A program made the position numbers and the translations under genes. Shown here in pieces: positions 15,005-23,593 of a stretch of 26,286 bases of DNA (positions within the stretch are counted from its first letter, which is position 1; each line of letters begins with the position of its first letter). The notes beneath the pieces were generated by a model, which worked only from the letters and a program-made list of their open reading frames with translations, searched no databases and had not been told where the DNA came from. This stretch comes from a bacterium (GTDB taxonomy: Bacteria > BMS3Abin14): assembly GCA_029210545.1 (NCBI GenBank), contig JARGFV010000029.1, positions 1 through 26,286 of the forward strand. The letters are read 5' to 3'.

Positions 15005-15339
15005 GACGGACGCGGAGACACGGGGACACGGGGACACGGAGACACGGGGCGAAAAACCTCGGCTGGCCGACTGGGAGATTTGGAGAAAAATACGTCCGTC
15101 ATTGCGAGCCGGTTCCAAGCGAAGCAATCTCAGGCTCTATGGCACTGAGGCCCGGATTTTAACGCAGAGTACGCGAAGGAACGCAGAGGGAAACCTGGAT
15201 CCAGGGGGAAGAACAGGGAAAAACAGGGAGATGGGAGAAAAGGGTGGGGAGAAGCAGAGAGCAGAGAGCAGGGAATAGCAGGTCTTTTGACCTTTCCCTC
15301 CTCCCTTCTGCCTGACGACCGTTTATTGAGGAGTCATCA
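15005..15339. repeat. repeat-filled gap between murG and murC
   Basis: It contains: four GGRGACAC octamers in register (15014-15045); a copy of the widespread bacterial repeat CGTCATTGCGAGC...GAAGCAATCT (15097-15130); an ACGCAGAG-type repeat (15162-15189); and a purine-rich heptamer tract at about 15223-15278 (ACAGGGA, GATGGGA, ..., AGAGAGC twice). Most of its right half reads as G/A-rich 7-mers. No gene is visible, and no terminator. The last 14 nt carry the murC ribosome site. Confidence 0.75.
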
Positions 15340-16716
15340 GTGGTCAAACTGAGAAAGACAAAGCACCTTCACTTCGTCGGGATCGGCGGCATCGGGATGT
15401 CGGGCATCGCCGAGGTGCTGGCCAACCTGGGCTACACCGTCAGCGGTTCGGACCTGGTTTCCGGTGACACGATTCGGCGGCTTACCGGGTGTGGCTGCCT
15501 GGTGTCCGTGGGCCACAGCGCCGGCAACATCGAAGGGGCCGACGTCGTGGTGATCTCGTCGGCGGTAAAAAGCGACAACCCCGAGGTGCAGGCCGCCAGG
15601 CAGGCCGGCATCCCGGTGATCCCAAGGGCCACCATGCTAAACGAACTGATGCGCATGAAGTACGGCATCGCCGTCGCCGGTTCCCACGGCAAGACCACGA
15701 CCACCTCCATGGTGGCCGGGATCATGGCCGAGGCGAAACTTGATCCCACCGTCGTGATCGGCGGCAAGCTGGACAGCCTGGGGACCAACGCCCGCCTGGG
15801 CGAGGGCGATTACCTGGTGGCGGAGGCGGACGAGAGCGACGGCTCCTTCCTCCAGTTGACCCCGACCATCGCCGTCGTCACCAACATCGACAACGAGCAC
15901 ATGGACCATTACGGCACCTTCGACGCCCTGCGGGCTGCGTTCCGGAAGTTCCTGGACAAGGTCCCCTTCTACGGGAGGGCCGTCCTCTGCCTGGACGATG
16001 CGGAGGTGGCCGGGATGCTCTCCGACCTGGAGCGGCCCCACGTCACCTACGGCCTTTCGGCGCAGGCCAACGTCTGTGCCTCGGACATCCGGTACGAGGG
16101 GTTTGCCTCCTCCTACACCGCCTCCCTGGACGGGAGAGCGCTCGGCCGGGTCTCTCTCCCCGTCCCGGGCCTGCACAACATTTACAACTCCCTGGCCGCC
16201 ATCGCGGTGGGCCTGGAGCTGGAGGTCCCCTTCACCGTCATCGCTGCGGCGCTTTCCGGCTACGCGGGGACCCAGCGCCGGTTCCAGAAAAAGGGGGAGG
16301 CCGGGGGCGTGGCCGTCTACGACGATTACGGCCATCACCCCTCGGAGATCAAGGCCACCCTCGAGGCGGCCAGGCAGGGCTGGAAGGGGAGGGTCGTGGC
16401 CATGTTCCAGCCCCACAGGTTCAGCAGGACCCGGGACCTGCTCCCCGATTTCGGAACGGCCTTCCACAACGCCGACAAGGTCCTGGTGTGTGATATCTAC
16501 GCGGCCGGCGAGGACAGCATCGGGAACCTGACGGGCAGGGACGTGGCCGGGTGCATCTCCAGCCACGGTCACCGGGGGGCGGAGTTCGTGGGAAGCTGTG
16601 CCGCCGCGGTGGATCGGGTCATGGAGATCCTCGAGGACGGTGACATGGTGATCACCCTGGGAGCCGGGGATATCTGGAAAGCGGGAGAGATCCTCCTCGA
16701 AAGGATGAAAGTATAA
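15340..16716 (+). CDS. murC: UDP-MurNAc:L-alanine ligase MurC
   Basis: MurC attaches L-Ala to UDP-MurNAc, the first step of stem-peptide assembly, in the cytoplasm. The product is 458 residues. The start is GTG with GAGGAG at 15328-15333, 6 nt upstream. Seen: the nucleotide-binding HFVGIGGIGMSGIAEVL (11-27), the ATP loop GSHGKTTTT (114-122), EADESDGSFLQ, TNIDNEHMDHYG, GHHPSEIKATLEAAR, and FQPHRFSRT. It reopens the cluster after the repeat gap and may need its own promoter, though I see no convincing one. Confidence 0.96.
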   Translation: MVKLRKTKHLHFVGIGGIGMSGIAEVLANLGYTVSGSDLVSGDTIRRLTGCGCLVSVGHSAGNIEGADVVVISSAVKSDNPEVQAARQAGIPVIPRATMLNELMRMKYGIAVAGSHGKTTTTSMVAGIMAEAKLDPTVVIGGKLDSLGTNARLGEGDYLVAEADESDGSFLQLTPTIAVVTNIDNEHMDHYGTFDALRAAFRKFLDKVPFYGRAVLCLDDAEVAGMLSDLERPHVTYGLSAQANVCASDIRYEGFASSYTASLDGRALGRVSLPVPGLHNIYNSLAAIAVGLELEVPFTVIAAALSGYAGTQRRFQKKGEAGGVAVYDDYGHHPSEIKATLEAARQGWKGRVVAMFQPHRFSRTRDLLPDFGTAFHNADKVLVCDIYAAGEDSIGNLTGRDVAGCISSHGHRGAEFVGSCAAAVDRVMEILEDGDMVITLGAGDIWKAGEILLERMKV

Positions 16717-16726
16717 AGGAGTGAAG

Positions 16727-17659
16727 GTGGAAGAGATCAGGGGAAGGATCATCGGGAGCGGGTTTACCGGCGAGTTGAGGCTGGATGAACCCCTGGCCGG
16801 CCACACCTCCCTGCGGGTGGGCGGTCCGGCATCCCTGTTCGCCCTTCCTGCCGGGGTCGGGGACCTGGTCCTCATCCTCGCGCTCCTTGCCGGGGAGAAG
16901 GTCCCGTGGATGGTCCTCGGGGGCGGCACCAACGTGGTTTTTGCCGATGAAGGTTACCACGGATGCGTGATCCACCTTTCGCGGGAGGTCCGTGGGTGGG
17001 GCGGTATCCGCAGGGACAAGGAGATGCTGGAGGCGGGAGCCGCGGCTTTGATGCCCAATGTGGTCTCCCGCGCCGCCCGGGAGGGGCTTGCGGGCCTCGA
17101 GTGCCTGGCGGACATCCCCGGCACGGTGGGAGGCGCCTTGCGCATGAACGCGGGGACCAGGTCGGGACAGATGGCTGACGTCGTGGAGCAGGTCCGGCTG
17201 CTCGAAGGAACCGGCGACAGCGATGGCGGCGGACAGGGCGCACGCTGGGTGCCCGGTTCCGGGATCGGTTTTGCCTACAGGAGTTCGGGACTGACTGCCG
17301 GCCAGATCGTCCTGGCGGTGAGGTTCCGGCTCAAGCCCGACGATCCCGACGCTGTCCGCGCCAGGGTGACGGAACAGGCCCGGCTGAGGAGGAAAAGCCA
17401 GCCCCTGGGAGCGGCCAGCGCTGGGTGCTGGTTCAAGAACCCGGCGGGGGACAGCGCGGGACGGCTCATCGACGCGGCGGGCCTTATCGGGATGACCTGC
17501 GGCGGAGCCCGGGTTTCCGACGTCCACGCGAACTTTCTCGTCAACACCGGGTCGGCCACAGCGGCGGATTTCCTCGAGCTTGCCGAGATGGTCAGGCAGG
17601 GTGTCCGCGAGCGGTTCGGGATCGAACTGGAGGACGAGGTAAGGGTGATCCATGGATAA
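16727..17659 (+). CDS. murB: UDP-N-acetylenolpyruvoylglucosamine reductase MurB
   Basis: MurB is a cytoplasmic FAD enzyme that reduces UDP-GlcNAc-enolpyruvate to UDP-MurNAc with NADPH. Two GTG codons are possible (16721, 16727). The second is preferred because AGGAG at 16717-16721 lies 5 nt before it and overlaps the first. The product is 310 residues. Seen: HTSLRVGGPA (26-35), the FAD-binding VLGGGTNVVFAD (63-74), GLECLADIPGTVGGALRMNAG (as two blocks, 120-143), GFAYRSSG (181-188) and AGCWFKNPAGDSAGRLID (232-249). The residue equivalent to E. coli Ser229, the proton donor, is Cys (C234). The gene sits 10 nt after murC; its end overlaps the ddl start by 8 nt. Confidence 0.94.
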   Translation: MEEIRGRIIGSGFTGELRLDEPLAGHTSLRVGGPASLFALPAGVGDLVLILALLAGEKVPWMVLGGGTNVVFADEGYHGCVIHLSREVRGWGGIRRDKEMLEAGAAALMPNVVSRAAREGLAGLECLADIPGTVGGALRMNAGTRSGQMADVVEQVRLLEGTGDSDGGGQGARWVPGSGIGFAYRSSGLTAGQIVLAVRFRLKPDDPDAVRARVTEQARLRRKSQPLGAASAGCWFKNPAGDSAGRLIDAAGLIGMTCGGARVSDVHANFLVNTGSATAADFLELAEMVRQGVRERFGIELEDEVRVIHG

Positions 17660-18563
17660 GAATCTCGCAAAAGTCGCGGTTCTCATGGGCGGGAATTCCG
17701 CGGAGCGGGAGGTCTCCCTGGTCACGGGAAGCTCGATCCTGGAGGCGCTGGGGGAAGGCGGGCGCGAAGCCGTCGGGATCGACACCGCCGGCCCCTGGGC
17801 CGAGGAGATGCGCCGGGAAGGGGCCGGTGTCGCCTTCATCGCCCTTCACGGCAGGGGCGGGGAGGACGGCACGATCCAGGGAGCCCTGGAACTCATGGGG
17901 ATCCCCTTCACGGGCCCGGGGGTCCTGGCTTCGGCTCTGGCCATGGACAAGATCATGACCAAACGGGTCCTTATGGCCTGCGGGATCCCGACCCCCGGTT
18001 TCGTGGAGCTGGGGCCGGGAAGCTACGACATGCCCATCATGATGGGATTTCCCGTGGTGGTCAAACCCAACCGTGAGGGTTCCACCATAGGGATCTCGGT
18101 TGTCCGGGAGGCAAGGGACCTTCCGGGGGCGATCCGCACCGCCGCCGCCCACGACCCCGACGTCCTGGTAGAAGCTTTCGTGGAAGGGGACGAACTCACG
18201 GTGGGAGTCCTCAACGGTGAACCCCTGGCCGTGGTGCAGATCGTTACGGCCACCGGTTTTTACGATTACGAGACCAAGTACGTCACGGGCGCGGACGATT
18301 ACCGGGTTCCCGCTCCCATCGGCTTTGAGGCTACGCTGAAAGTCCAGGAGATGGCCGGCCTCTCCGCGCGGGCGCTGAGGTGCTGCGGTGCGGTGCGGGT
18401 GGATATCCGGGGCGCCGGAGAGCGGTACGAGGTGATCGAGGTGAACACGATCCCGGGGATGACGCCCACGAGCCTGCTGCCGAAATCGGCGGCGGGGGCC
18501 GGGATCGATTTCGTGAGCCTGGTCCTCGGGATGCTGGACGCGGCGGGAGAGGGCAGCCGGTGA
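17652..18563 (+). CDS. ddl: D-alanine--D-alanine ligase Ddl
   Basis: Ddl joins two D-Ala with ATP to supply MurF, in the cytoplasm. The product is 303 residues, the short DdlB type usual in dcw clusters. Seen: VLMGGNSAEREVSLVTG (10-26), HGRGGEDGTIQG (66-77), the ATP-grasp lysine region VVVKPNREGSTIGISV (135-150), VEAFVEGDELTVGVL, DYETKYVTG, and the Mg/D-Ala site EVNTIPGMTPTSLLPKSA (263-280). The ATG lies inside the end of murB, and its TGA overlaps the ftsQ GTG, so translation is probably coupled on both sides. Confidence 0.96.
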   Translation: MDKNLAKVAVLMGGNSAEREVSLVTGSSILEALGEGGREAVGIDTAGPWAEEMRREGAGVAFIALHGRGGEDGTIQGALELMGIPFTGPGVLASALAMDKIMTKRVLMACGIPTPGFVELGPGSYDMPIMMGFPVVVKPNREGSTIGISVVREARDLPGAIRTAAAHDPDVLVEAFVEGDELTVGVLNGEPLAVVQIVTATGFYDYETKYVTGADDYRVPAPIGFEATLKVQEMAGLSARALRCCGAVRVDIRGAGERYEVIEVNTIPGMTPTSLLPKSAAGAGIDFVSLVLGMLDAAGEGSR

Positions 18564-19459
18564 AGACGAAGCTAACCAGGACGAACAGGAAGGCGGTCGC
18601 CGCGGCCGGGAAAAGGCCGTCGGTGAAGGGCAAAAAGCCGGTCAATACCGGCGCCGTCACCCGCCACTACGTGGTGCGGACCTGGTGGGTCCTCCGGGGC
18701 ACGGTCCTGGGAGCCGTGTTCCTGGGAGTCCTGTACGGCGGCTACCTCGGCGTCCTTCGGTTCGTCGGCCTGGAATCCCTCTCGGTGAAGAACATCACCA
18801 TCGAAGGGTGCCGGAAGATGTCCCCGGAAAGCATCCTCACCCTGTCGGGCGTCAACAGGGGAGAGCCTCTTCTCAAGGTCGACCTGGCCGAGGTCCGGGC
18901 CCGGGTCCTGCGCCACCCTGCTGTCAGGGACGCCACGGTCGTGCGCGAGCTCCCCGACACCCTGAGGATCTCGGTCCAGGAGAGGTCCCCCGTGGCCGCC
19001 CTCATGGGCTACGACTATTCCCTGGTGGACGCCGAAGGGGTCGTCGTGGAGCGTGTCCCGGTCTACCCGGGCGGGTATCCGCTGATCACGGGCTCGGCCG
19101 GATCCGCACAGCCCGGCCGCAAGGCGGCGGAGACTCTCCCGGCCCTCGAGGTGCTCGGCAGGCTCACGGCCTCCGGGCTCGTGGGAGCGGACCGGATCAG
19201 CGAGCTCATGACGGGAGAGGACACGGTCAGGGTCTCCCTCATGGGGAGCGGCACCGTGCTGGTCTTCTCGAAGAAAAACATCCAGGCCCAGGTGGGCAGA
19301 CTCGCCCGCCTCGTCGAGGCAGGCGCCTTCGACCCGCGATCGGCAGGCTACGACCTGAGGTTCGAGGGACGCGTCATCGGCATGGCGGAAAAAAAGGAAC
19401 ATGCGGGGAGCGGACGGACAGCTTCCCCCGCGGGAGGTAGATCTTATGGCCAAGGGTAG
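18560..19459 (+). CDS. ftsQ: cell division protein FtsQ
   Basis: FtsQ is a bitopic divisome scaffold that holds FtsL/FtsB. Starting at the GTG in the GTGA overlap with ddl, the product is 299 residues: a ~45-residue basic cytoplasmic tail rich in Lys/Arg, a transmembrane helix at about 46-67, a POTRA domain at about 73-143 (LSVKNITIEGCRKMSPESIL, then HPAVRDATVVRELPDTLRIS), and a beta domain reading YSLVDAEGVVVE then VSLMGSGTVLVF. This is the normal FtsQ/DivIB layout. An open frame continues 60 codons upstream inside ddl and is rejected. Its last 14 nt overlap ftsA, whose ribosome site lies within ftsQ. Confidence 0.9.
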   Translation: MKTKLTRTNRKAVAAAGKRPSVKGKKPVNTGAVTRHYVVRTWWVLRGTVLGAVFLGVLYGGYLGVLRFVGLESLSVKNITIEGCRKMSPESILTLSGVNRGEPLLKVDLAEVRARVLRHPAVRDATVVRELPDTLRISVQERSPVAALMGYDYSLVDAEGVVVERVPVYPGGYPLITGSAGSAQPGRKAAETLPALEVLGRLTASGLVGADRISELMTGEDTVRVSLMGSGTVLVFSKKNIQAQVGRLARLVEAGAFDPRSAGYDLRFEGRVIGMAEKKEHAGSGRTASPAGGRSYGQG

Positions 19460-20681
19460 GGAAAGGATCGTCGTTGGCCTTGATGTCGGCACCACCAAGA
19501 TCTGCGCGGTGGTGGCAGCTGTGGCCGACGGCGGGAGATGCGAGATCGTGGGTATTGGGACCACGCCGTCCAAGGGACTTCGCAAGGGAGTGGTGATCAA
19601 CATCGATTCCACCGTGGACTCCATCAAGAAGGCGGTGGAAGAGGCCGAACTCATGTCCGGTGTCCCCATACAGGGGGTCTACGCGGGGATCGCGGGCGGA
19701 CACATCAAGGGGTTCAATAGCCACGGCGTGGTGGCGGTCAAGAACAGGGAAGTCTCCCGGAAGGACATCGAGAGGGTCATCGATGCGGCCCAGGCGGTCG
19801 CCATGCCCCTGGACCGCGAGGTCATCCACATCCTGCCCCAGGAGTACATCGTCGACGACCAGGACGGCATCGTCGATCCCCTGGGGATGTCGGGTGTCCG
19901 CCTCGAGGCCCGGGTGCACATCGTCACCGGGGCCGTCACTTCGGCCCAGAACATCATCAAGAGCTGCCACCGCGCGGGCCTGGACGTGCTGGACATCGTC
20001 CTGGAGCCCCTGGCGGCCGCCGACGCGGTGCTGACCGAGGAAGAGAAGGATCTCGGGGTCGCCCTCGTGGACATCGGCGGCGGCACCACCGACGTGGCCA
20101 TCTTCGGGGGCGGGAGTATCAAGCACACCGCGGTGCTGGCGCTGGGAGGCGTCAACCTCACCAACGACATCGCCTACGGCCTGAGGACGCCGGCCACCGA
20201 GGCGGACAAGATCAAGAGGCTGTACGGCTGCGCCCTGGTGGAGATGGTGAAGGAAGACGAAATGGTCGAGGTCCTTTCCGTGGGCGGCCACAAGCCGAGG
20301 TCGGTCTCGCGGGTCGCCCTCGCGGAGATCATCGAGCCGAGGGCCGAGGAGTTCTTCGACCTCATCAACAGGGAGATCCTCAAGTCCGGCTACGACGACC
20401 GCATCGCCTCGGGGGTGGTCCTCACCGGCGGGACGGTGATCATGCCGGGGATGACCGAACTGGCAGAGCAGGTCTTCAACCTGCCGGTGCGCCTGGGCAA
20501 CCCCATGAACATCGGCGGCCTCGTGGACGTGGTGAACAGCCCCATGTACGCCACGGCCGTCGGTCTCGTGAAATACGCGTCCACCCATACCAGCGAAGGG
20601 GGCGGGTTCGGGACCAACGAGTCCCGGATCTTCGAGAAGATCCTCGTCAAGATGAAGGGGTGGCTGAAGGAGTTTTTCTAA
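19446..20681 (+). CDS. ftsA: cell division protein FtsA
   Basis: FtsA is the actin-like ATPase that tethers FtsZ filaments to the cytoplasmic membrane. The ATG at 19446 has GGGAGG at 19432-19437, 8 nt upstream; an earlier in-frame ATG at 19401 lacks such a site. The product is 411 residues. Seen: the phosphate-1 motif VVGLDVGTTKICAVVAA (9-25), the 1C-domain region around 85-165 (GIAGGHIKGFNSHGVVAV), phosphate-2 VDIGGGTTDVAIF (208-220), LTGGTVIMPGM, and a C-terminal amphipathic helix FEKILVKMKGWLKEFF that would insert into the membrane. It overlaps ftsQ by 14 nt and is separated from ftsZ by a heptamer-repeat spacer. Confidence 0.96.
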   Translation: MAKGRERIVVGLDVGTTKICAVVAAVADGGRCEIVGIGTTPSKGLRKGVVINIDSTVDSIKKAVEEAELMSGVPIQGVYAGIAGGHIKGFNSHGVVAVKNREVSRKDIERVIDAAQAVAMPLDREVIHILPQEYIVDDQDGIVDPLGMSGVRLEARVHIVTGAVTSAQNIIKSCHRAGLDVLDIVLEPLAAADAVLTEEEKDLGVALVDIGGGTTDVAIFGGGSIKHTAVLALGGVNLTNDIAYGLRTPATEADKIKRLYGCALVEMVKEDEMVEVLSVGGHKPRSVSRVALAEIIEPRAEEFFDLINREILKSGYDDRIASGVVLTGGTVIMPGMTELAEQVFNLPVRLGNPMNIGGLVDVVNSPMYATAVGLVKYASTHTSEGGGFGTNESRIFEKILVKMKGWLKEFF

Positions 20682-20683
20682 CA

Positions 20684-20760
20684 ATTTCAAATTTCAAGTT
20701 TCAAATTTCAAGGAGGGAACGCGGACTGTTTGAAATCTGAAATGTGAATTTTGAAATCAA
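20684..20760. repeat. paired inverted heptamer tracts between ftsA and ftsZ
   Basis: Four ATTTCAA-type units (20684-20711) face four AAATCTG/AAATGTG-type units (20733-20760). The second set approximates the reverse complement of the first, so the RNA could fold back. The tract starts two bases after the ftsA stop. A small hairpin (GAGCGG 20764-20769, CCGCTC 20777-20782) lies just before the ftsZ ribosome site. Confidence 0.85.
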
Positions 20761-20803
20761 CGAGAGCGGTTCGGGGCCGCTCGAGTTCACGGGAGGTGAA
20801 CGG

Positions 20804-21952
20804 ATGTTTACATTTGTGGAAGACAGCAGGGACCTCAAGGCCCGGATAAAGGTCGTTGGGGTGGGGGGCGGCGGCGGGAACGCCCTGAATACGATGATAA
20901 CGTCCCGCCTGAAGAACGTGGAGTTCATCGCGGCCAACACCGACGCGCAGGCCCTCAAGACGTCCCTTGCGGCCACGAAGATCCAGCTGGGCCTGGAGGT
21001 GACGCACGGCCTGGGCGCCGGGGCCGACCCGGAGGTCGGCCGGAGGTCGGCCGAGGAGAGCGAGAGCTTTCTCCGCGAGAGCCTGGCCGGGTGCGAGATG
21101 GTCTTCGTCACCGCCGGGATGGGCGGCGGCACCGGCACCGGCGGGGCCCCCGTGGTCGCGAGGATCGCGAAGGAGTCGGGGGCGCTAACGGTGGGGGTGG
21201 TCACGAAGCCCTTCGGCTTCGAGGGCAAGGTGAGGCTGAGGAACGCCGAAGACGGCCTGGAGGAGCTGCGCAAGGCCGTGGACACCCTCATCGTCATCCC
21301 CAACGACAGGATCTTCTCGGTCATCAAGCACGGCGCCAGGGCGGGGGACGCTTTCGCCATCGTGGACGACGTCCTCAACTGCGCCGTCAAGGGGATCAGC
21401 GACCTCATCACCAAGCCGGGCCGGATCAACCTGGACTTCGCCGACGTCAAGAGGGTCATGGAAGGCAAGGGCAGGGCCCTCATGGGGACCGGCATCGCGG
21501 GCGGCGACGACCGTGCCGCCGAGGCCGCGCAGACGGCGATCTCCAGCCCCCTCCTCGAGGACAACAGCATCGACGGGGCCACCGGCGTCCTCATCAACAT
21601 CACGGCCAGCAAGGATGTCGGGATCCAGGAGATACAGCATGCCTCCTCCATCATCCAGAGCGCCGTCCACGAGGAGGCCGAGATCATCTTCGGCTGGGTG
21701 GAGGACGAAACCATCGGCGACGAGCTCATGGTCACCGTCATCGCCACCGGTTTCGGGCGGGAGCCCGGGAGCCGCGGGGGCGTCACCGCGACGGGTTACC
21801 GCAAGGAGCGCCGGAACGACATGGAGATCCCGGCCTTCGTGCGCAAGTCCGAGTTCGAGCAGAAGTCCGACACGGTCAGGCGCCCGTCCGTGGCCCTTAT
21901 CGAGGAGGAGGAGTTCGAGGTGCCGGCCTTCCTGAGGCGCCAGGCGGACTGA
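20804..21952 (+). CDS. ftsZ: cell division protein FtsZ
   Basis: FtsZ is the tubulin-like GTPase that forms the Z ring. The ATG at 20804 follows GGGAGGTGA (20791-20799); an in-frame ATG at 20744 lies in the repeat tract and is rejected. The product is 382 residues. Seen: the GTP-binding start IKVVGVGGGGGNALNTM (15-31), NTDAQAL, the tubulin signature GMGGGTGTGG (105-114), TKPFGFEGKVR, the catalytic T7 region NLDFADVKRVM, and an acidic linker with two copies of the FtsA-binding peptide type: MEIPAFVRKS and, at the very C-terminus, FEVPAFLRRQAD. The radical SAM gene follows after 5 nt. Confidence 0.97.
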   Translation: MFTFVEDSRDLKARIKVVGVGGGGGNALNTMITSRLKNVEFIAANTDAQALKTSLAATKIQLGLEVTHGLGAGADPEVGRRSAEESESFLRESLAGCEMVFVTAGMGGGTGTGGAPVVARIAKESGALTVGVVTKPFGFEGKVRLRNAEDGLEELRKAVDTLIVIPNDRIFSVIKHGARAGDAFAIVDDVLNCAVKGISDLITKPGRINLDFADVKRVMEGKGRALMGTGIAGGDDRAAEAAQTAISSPLLEDNSIDGATGVLINITASKDVGIQEIQHASSIIQSAVHEEAEIIFGWVEDETIGDELMVTVIATGFGREPGSRGGVTATGYRKERRNDMEIPAFVRKSEFEQKSDTVRRPSVALIEEEEFEVPAFLRRQAD

Positions 21953-21957
21953 CCCAG

Positions 21958-23451
21958 GTGTCGTCCGGGACCGCCGAGGCGGAAACCTGGATCTCGCCGC
22001 CCCCCCGAGGCGGCGGGGTGCCGGTGGCCGTGGCCTACCCCAACAGCTACCGGGTGGGCATGTCGAACCTCGGGTACCAGGCGGTCCTGGGGGCGTTCCT
22101 GCGGCACCCGGGCTTCGACGCCAGAAGGGTGTTCTGGGACGGCCGGGCCCTCACCTTCCCCGACGGGGGCCGAAACCTGGATGACTTCGCAGCGGTAGCC
22201 TTTTCCGTTTCCTACCAGCCGGACCTTGTTCACCTCCCCCGGATGCTGGAAACGGGAAAGGCCCCTTCAGGAAAGGCCGCCCACGGGCCGATCGTCATCG
22301 GCGGCGGCGTCGCCCTGACCATCAACCCCGAAACTTCGGCCTCCTGGTTCGACCTGGTGGTCCTCGGCGACAGCGAGCCGGTCCTGCCTGCCATCATGGA
22401 CGGGATCCTGGCCTCGCACCGGGACGGCGCCGGCCTTAACGAAAAGCTCTCCTCCCTTGACGGCATCTACATCCCCGATCAGCGCCCGCGCACCGTGAAG
22501 CCGATCTTTCTCAAGGACCTGGACACCCGGCCGGCCCGCCCGGCCGTGCTCTCGAAAAGCTCGGAGTTCGGGGAGCTGTATCCCGTCGAGATCTCCAGGG
22601 GGTGCTCAGCCGGCTGCCGGTTCTGCGCCGCCGGGACCGTGTGCGGGCCCGTGCGGTTCCTGGGGTTTGACACCTTTGTCCGGGAAGCGGGCAGAGGGCT
22701 TACGTTCCGACACAAGATAGGCCTCGTAGGTACGGCCGTCTCTTATCACCCCCGTCTCGAAGAGATGGCCGTCTTCACACTGGAGGAGGGAGGAACCTTC
22801 TCTCCCTCCTCCATCCGCGCCGAGAGGATCACCCCCCGGCTCGCGGCCCTGCTGGCAAGGGCCGGGCACCGCACGGTGTCCCTCGCGCCCGAGGCGGGAA
22901 CCGAGAAGCTCCGGTCGGCGGTGGGAAAAGGTTTTTCCGACGGCCTTTTCCTCGAAAAGGCGGGGATCCTCCTCGAAGCAGGCATCCCCAACATCAAGCT
23001 TTACTTCATGGCGGGGCTCCCAGGCGAGGAGGACGCGGACATGGCCGGGATCGTGGATCTCGCTGCACGGCTGCGCGACCTCATGGTCCGGCACGGCCGG
23101 AGCCGCGGCAGGGTCGGGACGGTCACGGTGAGCGTCAACCCCTTCGTGCCCAAACCCCGCACGGCTTTCGAGCGGATGCCCATGGCGGAAGAGTCGGCCC
23201 TGACCCGGCGGCTGAAGATGGTCCGGAAAGGGCTCGGACCGGTGGGCGGGGTCAGGGTCCAGACGGGCTCCGTGAGGGGGGCCTGCCTGGACGCGCTGCT
23301 CTCCCTGGGCGGCCGGCAGGTGGCCACCGTGCTGGACAAGCTGCCTCCCGGCGGTGTATCAATAAAACGCCTGGTTAAGATCTTCCCCGAAGCGGAGCAG
23401 GTTCTGTTCGGCCGCGGAGAAGGGGAGATGCCCTGGAGTTTTATAAAATAA
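21958..23451 (+). CDS. B12-binding-type radical SAM protein, uncharacterised
   Basis: The frame is open far upstream inside ftsZ; the GTG at 21958, 5 nt after the ftsZ stop, gives 497 residues and is the best start, though its ribosome site is weak. The N-terminal ~200 residues resemble the Rossmann-like B12-binding domain found ahead of radical SAM cores (YPNSYRVGMSNLGYQAVLG, then PIVIGGGVALTINPE and FDLVVLGDSE). The 4Fe-4S site is C216-x3-C220-x2-C223 in SRGCSAGCRFC. Later SLAPEAGTEKLR and KLYFMAGLPGEEDADM fit the SAM barrel. No conserved His of a base-off cobalamin motif is obvious. Reaction unknown. A radical SAM gene directly behind ftsZ is, from memory, also seen in Geobacter-type genomes, which supports the taxonomic guess. 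Confidence 0.85.
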   Translation: MSSGTAEAETWISPPPRGGGVPVAVAYPNSYRVGMSNLGYQAVLGAFLRHPGFDARRVFWDGRALTFPDGGRNLDDFAAVAFSVSYQPDLVHLPRMLETGKAPSGKAAHGPIVIGGGVALTINPETSASWFDLVVLGDSEPVLPAIMDGILASHRDGAGLNEKLSSLDGIYIPDQRPRTVKPIFLKDLDTRPARPAVLSKSSEFGELYPVEISRGCSAGCRFCAAGTVCGPVRFLGFDTFVREAGRGLTFRHKIGLVGTAVSYHPRLEEMAVFTLEEGGTFSPSSIRAERITPRLAALLARAGHRTVSLAPEAGTEKLRSAVGKGFSDGLFLEKAGILLEAGIPNIKLYFMAGLPGEEDADMAGIVDLAARLRDLMVRHGRSRGRVGTVTVSVNPFVPKPRTAFERMPMAEESALTRRLKMVRKGLGPVGGVRVQTGSVRGACLDALLSLGGRQVATVLDKLPPGGVSIKRLVKIFPEAEQVLFGRGEGEMPWSFIK

Positions 23452-23583
23452 AGTGGAAAGTGGAATAAAGAGCTGGAAGATGGAAGGTGGAAGGTGGAAG
23501 AAATCGTTTGAACCTTGCCTTGCTTCCCCATTCCGACTTCCCTGTTCCCTCTTCCTCATTCCCAATTCCCTTTGCCCTCTTCG
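23451..23583. repeat. two heptamer tracts between the radical SAM gene and maf
   Basis: First tract, 23451-23499: AAGTGGA twice, ATAAAGA, GCTGGAA, GATGGAA, GGTGGAA twice. Second tract, 23521-23583: nine units in register, of which seven share the form NNNTTCC (TGCTTCC, CCATTCC, GACTTCC and so on). The GGAA-bearing and TTCC-bearing halves are roughly inverse, so a fold-back is possible. The first tract begins with the final A of the radical SAM stop codon. Confidence 0.9.
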
Positions 23584-23593
23584 AGGAAAAACA

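Noticed and set aside
15097-15130. tRNA or small RNA gene in the murG-murC gap
   Set aside because: The sequence matches the widespread TCATTGCGAGC...GAAGCAATCT intergenic repeat; no cloverleaf or promoter is visible.
21091-21957. Radical SAM frame extended upstream through ftsZ (786 codons in all)
   Set aside because: The extra part is a +1-type shadow of ftsZ made of Arg/Gly/His-rich sequence; the B12/SAM homology begins after the GTG at 21958.
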